NCBI GenBank assembly: GCA_009760855.2
Contig: WPIO01000007.1
Location: forward strand, 4,956,501-5,020,500
Reading direction: 5' to 3'
DNA: 64,000 bases
From: Cristatella mucedo
Lineage: Eukaryota; Bryozoa; Phylactolaemata; Cristatellidae
Positions within the stretch are counted from its first letter, which is position 1, and every line of letters starts with the position of its first letter. The notes below the pieces were generated by a model that did not search any database, had not been told where the DNA came from, and was given only the letters and a program-made list of their open reading frames with translations. The translations under genes were made by a program, and so were the position numbers. Shown piece by piece: positions 11,409 through 21,816 of this stretch.

Positions 11409-11596
11409 CAGTGGTTCTCAACCTTCCTAATGCCGTGACTCTTTAATACAGTTCCTCATGTTGTGGCGACCCCCAACCATAAAATTATTGTGTGCAAAAT
11501 GTGGAAATGCATGTTTTCCGGTGGTCTTAGGCAACCCCTGTCAAAGGGTCGTCCGACCCCCCAAAGGGGTCGCGACCCACAGGTCGAGAGCCGCTG
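11409..11596 (-). mobile_element. Non-autonomous SPIN-type hAT transposon, 188 bp
   Basis: Begins CAGTGGTTCTCAACCTT and ends GGTCGAGAGCCGCTG, the terminal inverted repeats of the SPIN (Space Invaders) hAT family, with internal blocks CCTAATGCCG, ATACAGTTCCTCATGTTGTG and GGGGTCGCGACC that are hallmarks of SPIN non-autonomous elements. Flanked by an 8-bp target duplication, ACCTAGAA (11401-11408) and AGCTAGAA (11597-11604), seven of eight matching; 8-bp duplications are typical of hAT. Inverted in orientation relative to the copy at 43463. The transposase is absent; mobilisation would need an autonomous SPIN. It lies inside a LINE tail. Confidence 0.9.
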
Positions 11597-11665
11597 AGCT
11601 AGAAAAAGATTCCATTCTCTGAGGGCGCTATACAAATGTATTGTTATTATTATCTTTATCTTATA
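11597..11665 (+). mobile_element. LINE family 1 tail, right part after SPIN
   Basis: Resumes the LINE tail (AAAGATTCCATTCTCTGAGG, GGCGCTATACAAATG) and closes with the ATT repeat near 11640-11655. Confidence 0.85.
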
Positions 11666-13090
11666 ATTGCAAATCATGTGCTTTCTTTTCAGGCTATGTG
11701 AAGTGCTTTGGAACTGATATCATTTCTGCCTTAGCAAGGACTGCTTTAAGCTTCCTGGCGTTTTTTTATTGTACTCTTTTAATCCATACTACATTTAACG
11801 TAGGTGTCACAAGTTGACGTTGTTCTAGTGGTCTGTTCGGTGTGGTGTGCAGACTGCAGAGAGGGAAACGGCAGAGGATGGAGTCGCAGCAATTTTGTCA
11901 CACTTTTACTACTGCTGTGCTGGTTTAGCCCAGTGGTTATTAAGATGCTTGCCTCGACCAAGGTCAAGGTGAATGTGTCTGCACCATCAGCAGGGCTAGT
12001 GTGTGGCCGATATATAGTTAGACACTGGTCTGCAGAGAATTCAATTTGTTTGAGTGGCGACTTATGGCTTGCTGCCTGTACCTGGCGGCCTGAGTGATCG
12101 ACCGGGCATGATAAGCATCCAAACGTAGCCGGAATATTTGCCCCCGCCCCAATTCATCGACTTTTACAAGGCGATGCTGCTGCTTGCTGCAGTCTACGTG
12201 ACTCGACTAGCAGCCAGTGCGATTTTGTCGGTCGAAACTTGTACACCTGCGCTGCCTTGCCAAAGCCGCTGCATCCCTGCTGCTGTCCAACCTGCTGATA
12301 CGTCTCGCACATATTCCCCAGTGGCCTGAGATGACCGTCCCTGCAGAGACCTGGCCCGCTTTTGCTTGTTGTGCCATTGTCGTGCCACTCTCGGTCGGCT
12401 GCTAGCGGCCGGTGCACGTGCTGAGGTCGTACCAGCAGTTGGGACTTTGCAGCCGGTTGTTTGGCATCGTACACCGCGTGACCGAGCAGCAGCAGCAGCA
12501 CCTTCCCTCCTCCGGTATTGTCCTTGCGAGGCTGCACGTAGAGGCAGTGTGTACTCGCCTCGGAAATGTTGTCCAGTTGTGTGCAGCTGTAGCAGCATTT
12601 GCGGTCGCTGGGAGGCCTCGATCTTTCATTTCTAGGCTGCCGCTGACAGCTGCGACTTGCGTTCTCTCAGCCTGCTGATCTGCCTCGTGGCTAGATACTT
12701 CGACCAGAAAGACATGGCAGACGAGGAGGCAGTGTAAAGGGCAGACTCCGTGCAGGAGACTCCGTGAGGCCTATTCCACGGTGCCGGCAGGATCTCTACG
12801 CCCCGGGGCAGCAGCCCATCGCCCAAGCTGTCGCTGAGGCTTCAGGGTTGAGCATCGAGCTGCAAGCAAGTCAGCTGCCCCCTCGTGCTTGCGGGGCCAC
12901 GATGCGGCAGCTGAATTGGTTGGCAGCCGACCTGTAGTGCCTCCCCCTCCCGTTGCCTTCAGGTGGACGCAGGATTCTCCCGTTGTGTGTGTCGACCTGG
13001 CCTTTGCTTTCAGGCGATCAGCTGAGGTTGCATGCTTTCACTAACTAAGCTCAGCCATGTGGCTGCTGTCAGGCAGCCGTGTACCAACGT
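11666..13090. other. Unassigned sequence with degenerate tRNA-like stretch
   Basis: Contains a degraded tRNA/SINE-head-like stretch near 11920-11985 (TTTAGCCCAGTGGTTATTAA, CGACCAAGGTCAAGG) and GC-moderate sequence with several overlapping open frames at 12138-12826 on both strands. No frame shows a recognisable domain. A sharp drop in GC begins near 13085, marking the left edge of the AT-rich island. Confidence 0.4.
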
Positions 13091-13370
13091 CTATTTTATT
13101 TCTTTGTTTTATGTAGGTAATTTAAATATTACTGTGCTTTGAAGTGAAACTTGTTTGCAACTCCTATATTTGGAATGCATTACCCTGTGCAACTATCCAA
13201 GTTAGTGACTAGCATATTCTAGTATGTCAGTCTTAATTTAGTACACCCTATTCTGAACTTGACAGACGGGTGAGTAGCACGACTTATTTTAGGGATGCAA
13301 CTACCTTTTCAGAAGTCTTTTCGATGATTAATTTTTATTTAAAAAAATTTATTTTCACGGTACAGAAAAA

Positions 13371-13751
13371 TGCCTTCCAAAAAAATTGCAAGCAAAACAA
13401 GCGAAATCAAGTCAGTAACAATTCCGAATGGAAGAATCTTCATTACAAAAAAATCTCCTATCAAGGTTAAGATACAGCTCGTGGAAACGCAAGGTGGCAA
13501 ACAGTATCTCAACGCACTCATTCCTAGATTCTAACGAAACAGTTAAAAACAAAATCGTTTCGCTTGCACATGAAGCTTCTAAGAAACTAGGTGTTAAGCA
13601 TACGGTAGATAAGTTCTTATGCGTTAGCGTATCGTTCATTCAAGGACATAAAACGTTGTTTTACACGTCTGATAATGAAAAAATTGAAATTATAAAGGCA
13701 CAACATGTCGTTGGGAGACTCGGAAATTATGGGAAATTATCGGCTTTATGA
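13371..13751 (+). pseudogene. Unrecognised ORF of Polinton-like island, frameshifted
   Basis: An ATG at 13371 opens a lysine-rich frame (MPSKKIASKTSEIKS..., with GGKQYLNALIPRF at its end) that stops near 13535; an overlapping frame continues with SLAHEASKKLGVKHT and FLCVSVSFIQGH to 13751. The change of frame with continuing codon-like composition suggests one protein of about 120 residues with a frameshift. The low-GC, Lys/Ile/Ser-rich codon usage matches the island and differs from the flanks. Function is unknown. Confidence 0.45.
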
Positions 13752-13910
13752 TTACGGGATAGATTGATAGATCGTACGCTTGAAAGAATGCTTATTTAAG
13801 AGAAGAAAAAACTCATTTATAAGATAAATTTGGATCAGGTGAAATTGTATCCTTGCCAAGAAAAAAGTGGAGAAATTATTGACATTAGCGGATTATAAAT
13901 TATTTTTAGT

Positions 13911-14505
13911 TTATTTTCTTTTTCGGCCAATTCCTAGCCATGCGTTTCCTGCCATGAAAGCAACTATTTTTAGACTAGGATCAGTAGCAATTTTAGGCGG
14001 AGCTTCAGACAACATTAGATTATATACGCTTTTTAATTCTGTACGCATTGATTCCTTTAGATCTGAAGTCTCAGTGTAAACTATATCATGCAAATTTGCA
14101 GCTTTATCTAAAAACCGTTAACTCCCGTGTATCCTTCAGCTAACTTGTCCTTTACTTTAGTAAACGGTCCGGCCAAGTGTACTTTTCCACATTATTAAAA
14201 CTTCCACCAGGAACTTATTAACAGGGATTTTTCATTTAGGTAGCGACGTTTCTTTCCTTACACCGAATGGTGACGTAGCTACTCTTTACACGAATCCAGA
14301 ACCAAGTTTCAACAAGCGAATATTACGATTCGCATGAAGCTGTGCTTCTGTTAGGGTAATCTTTACACCTAGTTCTTTCTCTGCACTTTTTTGTACTTTT
14401 GGCTGGAGCACTAGTAACCATCAACGAATCTGCTTGACTCGTATAAAATATAGTTTTAAAAGAAAAGTTTTCAGTTGATATATATATATATATATATATA
14501 TATAT
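13911..14505 (-). pseudogene. Phospholipase A2-like (HDxxY) Polinton protein, frameshifted
   Basis: On the minus strand the sequence DKAANLHDIVY (14076-14108) matches the 'D.AA..HD..Y' signature of parvovirus-type phospholipase A2 domains that also occurs in Polinton/adintovirus virion proteins. It is preceded by KVKDKLAEGYTGVN and followed by DLKESMRTELKS and a C-terminal hydrophobic/Gly region (FMAGNAWLGIGRK). Further upstream on the same strand (14330-14450) is EAQLHANRNIR-like coding in another frame. In related elements this protein is thought to act at membranes during entry; here stops and frameshifts break it. The assignment rests on motif resemblance only. Confidence 0.5.
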
Positions 14506-14517
14506 CAACTGAAAACT
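14466..14517. repeat. Perfect 52-bp palindrome with (TA)n core
   Basis: Arms AGTTTTCAGTTGA (14466-14478) and TCAACTGAAAACT (14505-14517) are exact reverse complements around a TA repeat, giving a complete palindrome. It could be a hairpin, a tiny MITE, or a cruciform-prone TA expansion. Confidence 0.9.
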
Positions 14518-14689
14518 GGATATACTACACTATTCCCAATAATGCATATCATTTATGATCATTTATGTGTTCATTTCTTATTCCATATTCCTTATTCTGC
14601 TTTAGTATTTGTTTTAATCTAGAGCTTACTCTAATGTCACCAGATTCAGCTTCTTTTTCTCCTGTTTTCATAATCTGTCGTAGCATTAA

Positions 14690-16312
14690 CTTGATTCGTC
14701 CCTAAGTCCTTCAAATCGGCAATCGTTAGACCTATTCTTAAAAGCCTGATTAGACACAGAGGTCCTAGCAAACTATCGCCCAGTTTCCCTTCCGTTCTTA
14801 TCAAAGATTCTTGAAAAAATTGTTGCTAAGCAGCTAGTGGAACTTATTGAAAATAATGGAATGTCAGAAACATTTCAATCAGGTTTCAAGAGGCAGCACT
14901 CTACTGAAACTGCTCTCCTCCGTGTTAACAATGACATTCTACGTGGCAACGACGACGGGAATGTCACTGCCCTAGCTGCTAGATCTGTCAGCTGCCTTCG
15001 ACACCATTGATCACGAAGTTCTGCTTGAACGATTGAGAACAACGATCGGTCTGGCAGATGAAGCACTGGCGTGGTTTAAATCATACTTGTCTGATCGTGT
15101 TCAATCCGTGTCGTGTGGGGTTCAGTCTCACACACGAGAAGGGTCACCTGTGGAGTCCCTCAAGGGTCTGTACTCGGTCCCTTGCTGTTCTCCATTTATA
15201 CACAACCTCTGGGAAAAGTGATTAAGGCCCATGGAATAGGATATCACTTCTATGCTGACGATACTCAGTTGTATTTGTCATTCAAACCGTCGGAATCTGC
15301 TGCAGCAATTGACAAACTGAATGCTTGCCTTGCCGATATTCGATCCTGGATGTCGGAAAACTTCCTGAAATTAAATGATGATAAAACCGAACTGCTGCTC
15401 ACCTACATAGGACACCCTAAGCGTATGGCTGGATTAAAAGGCTTTGCTGTTCTAATAGGTGATGCTATTGTGCGACCTTCACCACGTGCTCGAAATTTAG
15501 GTGTCGTTTTCGACAGCTGCTTCAATTTCAAAAGCTTCATTCAGAAGACTGCCTCTATAGCTAGCCATCACATCCGATCCCTATCCAAGATTAGGAGCTG
15601 TCTCCCACAGTGGCTTGTAAAAAATTTAACTAGCTCTTTAGTTCTATCTCGGCTTGATTATTGTAATTCCCTTTTGGCTGGGCTGCCAAAGAAAGCTATT
15701 ATGTCACTACAGCGGACTATGAATATGGCTGCAAGGCTGGTCTTCAAGTCTCAGCGGTTTGAGCACGTGTCTCCTTTGCTGAAAGAGCTAGGATGGTTGC
15801 CGGTTGAGCAAAGGATACAGAGCAAAGTTCTTACGCTGACCCACAAGGCCCGCCACGGCTTGGCTCCTTCGTACCTAGCTGAACTGCTGCATCAGTTTCA
15901 GCCTGTTCGTGCCCTGAGGTCCTGTATGGACAATAAATTAGCTGTCCCATTCCTCCGCTTAAAGACAGTTGGCGACAGAAGCTTTAGCTCTGCAGGTCCT
16001 AGACTGTGGAACTCGCTTCCACAATTCTTACGCAACGACAACTACTCTCCAACTGCCGACTATGGCACATCTTTTTCAGCGGTCCTGAACTGCTACTTCT
16101 ATGCTACTCACTACCTCAACTGCTCTCCTAACTCTGCTATGCTCCCCACTTTCTCTTTGTTGCGTGGGACGAAGTGTGTTGGCTACCGAATGCGTACCGA
16201 AAGCCGCTTAGGCTGTGAGTGCGCTATACAAAATTCTCCTGTGTAACACCCACGTGGTCTTTATGACTTTGTGGAGTTACAGACGGAGATACATTACATT
16301 ACATTCATGTCG
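14690..16312 (+). mobile_element. LINE family 2 (L2/CR1-type), 5'-truncated
   Basis: Starts within the RT N-terminal region (ANYRPVSLPFLSKILEK at about 14768-14820) and ends in the family 2 3' UTR (GACGAAGTGTGTTGGCTACC, GTTACAGACGGAGATACATT with a terminal (ACATT)n). It is inserted in the Polinton-like island. Distinct from family 1 by its C-terminal sequence and its ACATT rather than ATT tail. Confidence 0.88.
14697..16246 (+). pseudogene. LINE family 2 reverse transcriptase ORF
   Basis: RT motifs in order: NYRPVS, GFKRQHSTETALLRV (about 14883-14925), a frameshifted [12 protein letters not shown] equivalent (14985-15015), then from 15113 a 377-codon open frame with [27 protein letters not shown] (intact YADD), [12 protein letters not shown] and the C-terminal [14 protein letters not shown] and [10 protein letters not shown]. 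The C-terminal conserved block ends near [13 protein letters not shown]. One or more frameshifts around 14970-15110 separate the two halves, so the element is inactive. This is the best family 2 copy here. Confidence 0.85.
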
Positions 16313-16489
16313 AATTTTTTTACTTTGGATATACATCCCATCCTAATGATAAACCTCGTGTATTTTCTTAATATCTGCAATCGTCCCTGTTATTTTTCAC
16401 TTCGTTTTTCGATAGCGCTTAAACTTTTAGCGAGAGTTCTCAAAGGCGGTGCTTTCGCCATATACATCATTTCATCTACAGTCTACATC

Positions 16490-17113
16490 TAGTCTTCTGC
16501 ATTAAAGTAGCGACTGCGACTACAGCTCCGGTAATCACTCCAGCAGTTCCAAGAGCAGGCAATTGATCCTAAGATTTCTGGAATTGCACGTAAGAAACCT
16601 CCACGCCTTAACGTTACGAAATTCTTTGACCAAGATTTCGTATCGAGTTGACTAGCATCTCAACCCATATCTTCACCAAATATTTCTTTAAGAAACGCAA
16701 CAGTATCTGGGTACCTATCAACATTATCTCTCTCAACTTCCTGTAACACATTGTTGATATATAAACCTAATTATGAACTGGCAATCATTTTCTCTGGGCC
16801 ATCCCTCATTTCTTATTTCGTTTTCCTGCTGACGCTTCCCTATTTACCAGCAGCGATGTCATCAACGATTCCATTAATGAATAAACCTATATCCAGAATT
16901 CCAGTGATTCCATCTAAAATATCCCAAGGTTTGCGGCTTCGCCTATCACGCTTAGAGCTGTAAGAGTTTTCGCAACTATTGTAGCTATCTTGCTTGCAGC
17001 ATTTATGCATAATTCAGCTGCCACTGCCAGGAGCCAAACTTCCCCTTCTCCTTTAGCAGCCGTCTCATATCCTTTACTTCGAGCATCCACTAGACTCTTG
17101 ATGTAAATGGACA
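16490..17113 (-). pseudogene. Hydrophobic protein of Polinton-like island, frameshifted
   Basis: Minus-strand coding in changing frames: SLVDARSKGYETAAKGEGE, a helix-like VWLLAVAAELCINAASKIA, GEAANLG, then LDGITGILDIGLFINGIVDD (about 16855-16915), INNVLQEVERDNVDRYP (about 16710-16760), SKNFVTLRRGGFLRAIPEIL and a final GVITGAVVAVATLMQKT (about 16500-16550). The Ala/Gly/Ile-rich hydrophobic stretches suggest a membrane-associated or virion protein. Family not identified. The 5' end is cut by the LINE starting near 17100. Confidence 0.45.
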
Positions 17114-18110
17114 AAGATCATGCGAGGAACCTCTGAAATATGGGGTACCTCAGGACTCCGTGCTTGATCCAGTTCTTTTCACGGTTTATACTCTCCCTCT
17201 TGCTGATGTGATTGCCAAGCACAATGTAAGGTTTCACTTCCATGTGGGTGACACTCAGTTGTACCTTTGCTTTGATCCCTACCAGCCTTCGAGCACCTCA
17301 AATTCTCTCAACTCACTTGCTGCATGTATTGATGACATCCGCACATGGATGGCAGCAATTTTTCTAAAACTAAACGATCATAAAACAACTTACTAGTTTT
17401 GGGTAAACCAAGTGTGATCCGGAAATTAGAAAGGCTAATGCTCAAAATCGGCTCTGCCAGCATATCTCCTGTTGAATCTGCACGAAATCTAGGTGTCATG
17501 TTCCAAAGTGACCTTTCGTTAGACAACCACATCAGCTCCACAATCAAGTTAGCCTACTTTCAGCTATGTAACATTGCTAAAATTCCGGCTTTTTTAGATA
17601 AGGATACCACGTCTAAGTTGGTCCATGCACTTGTGACATCCCGTCTTTACTTCTGTAGCACTCACTGCTGGCTGGCCTACCGGCCTGTGCACTCAGGGGC
17701 TTACAGCTGGTGCAAAACTCTGCAGTTAGGCTTGTCTGTCGTGAGCGTCGCAGTTGCCACATCTCACCACTTCTCGCCGACCTGCACTGGCTATCAGCCA
17801 AGCAACGGATCGACTTCAAGGTTTTGTCACTCACTTTTTGGTCCCTTCATTCTTTGGCTCCAGCCTACTTATCAGACCTGCTGCGAGACCAGTCTAAGCA
17901 TCGTACCACTCGCTTTTCGGAATTTAACTCTTTACCTCGTACAAACCTCAAATCCTTTGGAGACCGTGCCTTTAGTCCGTACGCTCCAAAGCCTGAAACA
18001 TACTCCCGACTTGCGTCACGACATCTCCTGACTTGACCACATTTAAAAAGAAACTAAAAACGCACCCATTTAGCGCAGCATCTAGTGGATCCCTGCGACC
18101 AGTTCTTTAT
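17100..18110 (+). mobile_element. LINE family 1 copy 'twin A', left part
   Basis: 5'-truncated family 1 copy beginning at the GVPQGS-preceding segment. The RT active-site box reads HVGDTQLYL instead of YADDTQLYL, so both catalytic aspartates' context is damaged (YADD to VGD). A one-base change after LKLNDHKT adds a stop. The same lesions occur in the copy at 25.9-27.1 kb. The element is interrupted at 18110 by SINE-A and resumes at 18300. Confidence 0.88.
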
Positions 18111-18299
18111 TCGGTGAGCCGTGATGGCACATTAGATAAGGCGGTTGCTTTCATGACCTTGGTCCCAAGGTCGTGGGTTCGATTCCTGCGGTGGGCGATC
18201 CTTTATCGCCACTGCAAGCGGTGGTGATAGCCATAAAGGCTCTTGTGCTGCTACATAAAAAGCGGCTGTTTAATCAGCCAGGATTTATTTATTTATTAA
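18111..18299 (+). mobile_element. SINE-A copy inserted in LINE 3' UTR
   Basis: tRNA-like head GTGAGCCGTGATGGCACATT (A box region) and GTGGGTTCGATTCCTGC (B box GGTTCGATTCC), then the SINE body (CGCCACTGCAAGCGG, AAGGCTCTTGTGCTGC, GCGGCTGTTTAATCAGC) and a (TTTA)n end. The twin LINE at 26926-26950 has the uninterrupted sequence TTCTTTATGTGCTTATGCG, which gives the empty site; TTTAT occurs on both sides as a likely short target duplication. Confidence 0.92.
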
Positions 18300-18530
18300 G
18301 TGCTTATGCGTGCTGACACTGTGCATGCTGCCACTAACCGTACTTGCAAGCTGACCCAGTGCATGTCATCCCTAACCATGTTACTCTTGTTGTTTATTGA
18401 GAATGCTACCACTAACTATTCGGTCGTGCTTCCTTTGCAGCAATTGTAAAGCGCCTAGAAAGAGATTGCGTTCTCTGAGGGCGCTTTATCAAATGTAATA
18501 TTATTATTATTATTATTATTACTCTTTACT
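18300..18530 (+). mobile_element. LINE family 1 copy 'twin A', right part
   Basis: Continues the 3' UTR (GTGCTTATGCGTGCTGACAC) to the tail AAAGCGCCTAGAAAGAGATT and (ATT)n at about 18499-18522. Confidence 0.9.
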
Positions 18531-18794
18531 TTACCACAACCATCGTTTGCAACTTCTAAATCACCACCATTCATTCGTTCGTTATCGTGATCGTTGTTCC
18601 AACTCAGTAACAAACAGCTGTATCTATCTTGTTAATGCTAGCTTTATTCAACTTTATCGGCGAATCTCTAATCGTCTGCTCATATTTCAATCGTATCGTT
18701 TGATGTGATAGCTACTTTTTCTTTTGCTCATCACTCCAGTTGAGAATGCTTTCCCATACTATATAGATATGTTGCTAACAAAAATTAATTCTAC
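18531..18794. other. AT-rich island sequence, unassigned
   Basis: AT-rich stretch inside the Polinton-like island. Minus-strand fragments such as IKLNKASINKIDTA and NGGDLEVANDGCGK resemble decayed coding but do not form a gene that I can name. Confidence 0.35.
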
Positions 18795-19430
18795 ATGATT
18801 CACGGATTTGAACATGGGAAATAATACGTTAACTAACGTAGGCAAATCCATTATAGTTAGTGATGACATCAATCTAGGATAATTTTGATTGGAAGATTTC
18901 AAAAGCAAACAAATCGTAACTCTCAAGATGGAAGGTCTGATAACGATGCAACTCGATTCTGCGACTCGATTCTAAATTGGATAAAAGTGCTGGAAAGATG
19001 ACTGTAAGTCAGCTGAATTGCGTAAACGTTGTAATCACAGGGGAAAATCTGCAGATGGAACTCGATTCCAAAATAACAGACCATACAAAATTATCAATCG
19101 AGGTTACTTGAAAAGTATATCTCAGTTTCTAAATGATTACGCCACTACAGAAATGGATACGGGAAACTCTAAAATCACAAACTTTAAGAATCCGAATAAT
19201 GGACCTGATTTAGTCAGTATGTGCCTTACATACAAAACGCTTATCAAACGGCTTATATTCATGCGACGCCTTTGTTTGGAATGTATAGGCCGACATTCAA
19301 AGTTTCCCAACGGGTTAAACGGTAAATGAAAATACGGTTAATATTACACCTATGCAATTCACATCTATGTAGGAGTGATAGACATGAAAGAAAATAGAAT
19401 AAGCTATCGGCGAACGGTTTCAACTTCATC
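18795..19430 (+). pseudogene. Fibre-like repeat protein, segment 1
   Basis: Contains DLNMGNNTLTNV (about 18803-18838) and EMDTGNSKITNFKNP (about 19150-19192), two copies of a motif of the form 'D.M..N.I.N...P.....A(V/L)...Y', with polar, coiled-coil-like sequence between (MTVSQLNCVNVV, ENLQMELDSKITD). Such motifs form the stalk repeats of phage-tail-fibre-like proteins that occur in invertebrate genomes and giant mobile elements. Stops and frameshifts show decay. A SINE-B inserted at 19431 ends this segment; coding resumes after 19570. Confidence 0.55.
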
Positions 19431-19567
19431 GAGCTGGTTTGGTCCAGCGGTTAAGGTGCTCGTTCCGACCAAGGTCAGACTGAGGTCGTAGGCTCGAGCC
19501 CCGAGGCATATGTGAAGCGCCTGGATAGAGATTAAATTCTCTTTGGGTGCTATACAAATGAATTATG
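19431..19567 (+). mobile_element. SINE-B copy with LINE-type tail
   Basis: tRNA-like head GAGCTGGTTTGGTCCAGCGG, GAGGTCGTAGGCTCGAGCCC (B box GGCTCGAGCC), followed directly by the LINE tail motif AAGCGCCTGGATAGAGATTA and GGGTGCTATACAAATG. It has no SINE-A/C body. Inserted in the fibre-like gene. Confidence 0.88.
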
Positions 19568-20290
19568 TTTGTTTATGTTTAACTTTCATTCTAAGTTATT
19601 TGTATTGGAATCCTGAAAATATCTCTATGTTGGAAAATATATGGGGATGCTTATTGGACGAGATTGAGTGACAATATCAATAAAGTTATGGGTAGTGTAA
19701 GTTACACGATATACAAGCAAAGCGTAGTAATTTTAAAAACTGATATATCCTACGTCGATGTGGGGTATGATTACTTAAATTTACTCATATTTACAGCGTA
19801 GTTAACATAGGAAATGATCACTTTTCAGAGAAGATATGGTAGCAATACTAGAAACTTTATTCTTAGACTGAAGATGTGATGTCTGGAACGTTGAATATGA
19901 ATGGAAATAACATTAAAGGTTTGGCTCTCATCCTGTAGACGCTGGCGATGCAGTCAACCAAAGATATGTGACAAATTACGTGACTAAAGTTAGCAGAGGT
20001 ACTACCACTGATGGAGATTTGGATATGAATAATCATCGGTTGATTAATTTTACGAATCCAGTAGATCTTAGTGATGCTTTGACGAAGGATTATGCGGATA
20101 CAAATGTTGCTATCAACGGAAAGGGTAGAATTAATGGTAACCTATACATCGAGAGGATATTATTAGATTCTAATAAAAATTTGGTCGAAAATATACCTGC
20201 TGTAACGGAATAATTAATTTTAGAGATCCCATAATGATCGATGATTATATGGGCCTAAAATCATAAATGGCATTACAAGATCCGATCCAG
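19568..20290 (+). pseudogene. Fibre-like repeat protein, segment 2
   Basis: After about 300 bases of weak coding, repeats follow at short intervals: LNMNGNNIKGL (about 19890), a frame change, HPVDAGDAVNQRYV (about 19930-19975), then an open frame from 19968 with GDLDMNNHRLINFTNP and VDLSDALTKDYAD (20013-20100), NGNLYIERILLDSNKN, and after a stop further eroded units (NFRDPIMIDDYMG, IINGITRSDPVMLD, 20215-20310). The unit is about 45-55 residues. Truncated on the right by a LINE. Confidence 0.65.
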
Positions 20291-20292
20291 TA

Positions 20293-20780
20293 ATGCTAGA
20301 CACAGTTAGACCTGGGCGACAATAGGACTCTCCCACCAGGCATGGTATCACCAGCTTTTCGGAATCTAATTGTTCTCCTATGTTTCGTACAAACCTCTAA
20401 TCTTTTGGAGACCGTGCTTGTACTTCGCATGCTCCCAAAGCCTGGAACTCACTCCCGACTTGCGTCACGACATCTCCTGATTTGACCACATTTAAAAAGA
20501 AACTAAACATGCATGTATTTATCACAGCTTTAGTGGGTCCCTGTGCTTCGACCTTAATGTGCTTGTGCGAGCGGACACTGCACATGCTGCCACTAACCAT
20601 ACTTGCATGCTGACCCTGTGCAATTTACCCCCTAATCATGTTATTCATGTCGTTTATTGAGCATGCTACCACTAACCATTCAATCGAGCTTCATTTGCAG
20701 CAAATGTAAAGTGCCCAGAAAGAGATTGAGTTCTCTAAGGGCGCTATATCAAATTTATTAATTATCATTATTATTGTTAT
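20293..20780 (+). mobile_element. LINE family 1 3' fragment
   Basis: Begins in the RT C-terminal region (CTCCCACCAGGCATGGTATC) and ends with the tail AAGTGCCCAGAAAGAGATTG and an ATT-type repeat near 20755-20778. Inserted within the fibre-like gene; fibre coding resumes at once afterwards. Confidence 0.9.
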
Positions 20781-21675
20781 CGGTGTAGGTAGGGCTATCA
20801 ATTTAGTTGTGTTGAATAAAGATAGTATGGAATCCAATTTCATTAGAGAAAATTCAAATGATATAATAAGAAGTGCTCTATCAGCTTTCAAAAAGAGATA
20901 CGTAAAAGTATCCGAACCAGTAAATGGAAATTATGGAGCTACTAAATCTTATGCAGATATGAAATTGCCGAATAGAGTAAATGATGTAATTAAGAAATGT
21001 AAACTTACTCTGAGTGATGAGATTACTCTTTATAGAGTTCCACGTATAGTGCTTACTGTATACGATATTAATAAACGGGTAACAAACATAGGATACTTAC
21101 GTCAATATTCACTGAATAAATGAACTGTAACAATACAGCAGAGTTATGCTATTCAAGAACATTTAGTTTCACTTCCTAGAAATATGCAAGCAAGAAGAAT
21201 GATTGGATACCTTACAGTTCCAGACGTAAAAACAAGTTGGCATCGGAGATGTAAATACTCATCATCAGTTGCAAAATATCCATCATTAAGTTATGAAACC
21301 GTTAAACTTAGGATTAGTGAACTAAGATTCCTTCAGTCTACAACTTACGAAGTTGCCATGAATAGTGGTCTTTTTATATTATTAAGTGAAGGGGTGCGTA
21401 ATTCAGATGATAATTACAATGATTATGTAGGATCAAATCCAATAGTATGCCTTAAAACTGTGAGATTCTCATTATATCTTCCCTCAGATTGAATGTACTT
21501 TAGACTTTAGCTATTATCACACAGTGAAAATGTTTAAAGATGCGTATCTTAGTACTAATTCACGAACTCCCGTTGAATTCATAATTAGCGACTTAAGTAG
21601 GGATCAAATAGCTCTAAGTGTATACAGGGATCAAACTGCCATAACAGATAGCTTTAAAAACCACTAGATGCTTTC
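20781..21675 (+). pseudogene. Fibre-like repeat protein, C-terminal segment
   Basis: An open frame from 20809 contains a last stalk-like unit (SEPVNGNYGATKSYADMKL, about 20908-20970), followed after a stop at 21123 by a second frame (21184-21492) with VPDVKTSWHRRC, LRFLQSTTYEVAMNSGL and then KMFKDAYLSTNSRTPVEFI (21530-21600). The non-repetitive part could be the C-terminal knob of the fibre. Codon composition is AT-rich like the rest of the island. Function in attachment is inferred from architecture only. Confidence 0.5.
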
Positions 21676-21816
21676 TTTTCCGAGATGCGACAAAGACAAA
21701 CCATAAACATAGTTAATTTTCCCAGATTGCGTAAGAATGCTATTTCAAAATGCATGTAATTGTCACACTATCAGCAAATGATTAAGTAGAATCAAAAGTT
21801 ATCAACAATGTTTCAT

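Noticed and set aside
11915-11990. Additional SINE copy
   Set aside because: Only a vague tRNA-like head (TTTAGCCCAGTGGTTATTAA) remains, without body or tail; too degraded to count.
18111-18210. True tRNA genes at SINE heads
   Set aside because: The tRNA-like parts are degraded, are followed by a shared SINE body or LINE tail, and recur many times, so they are SINEs.
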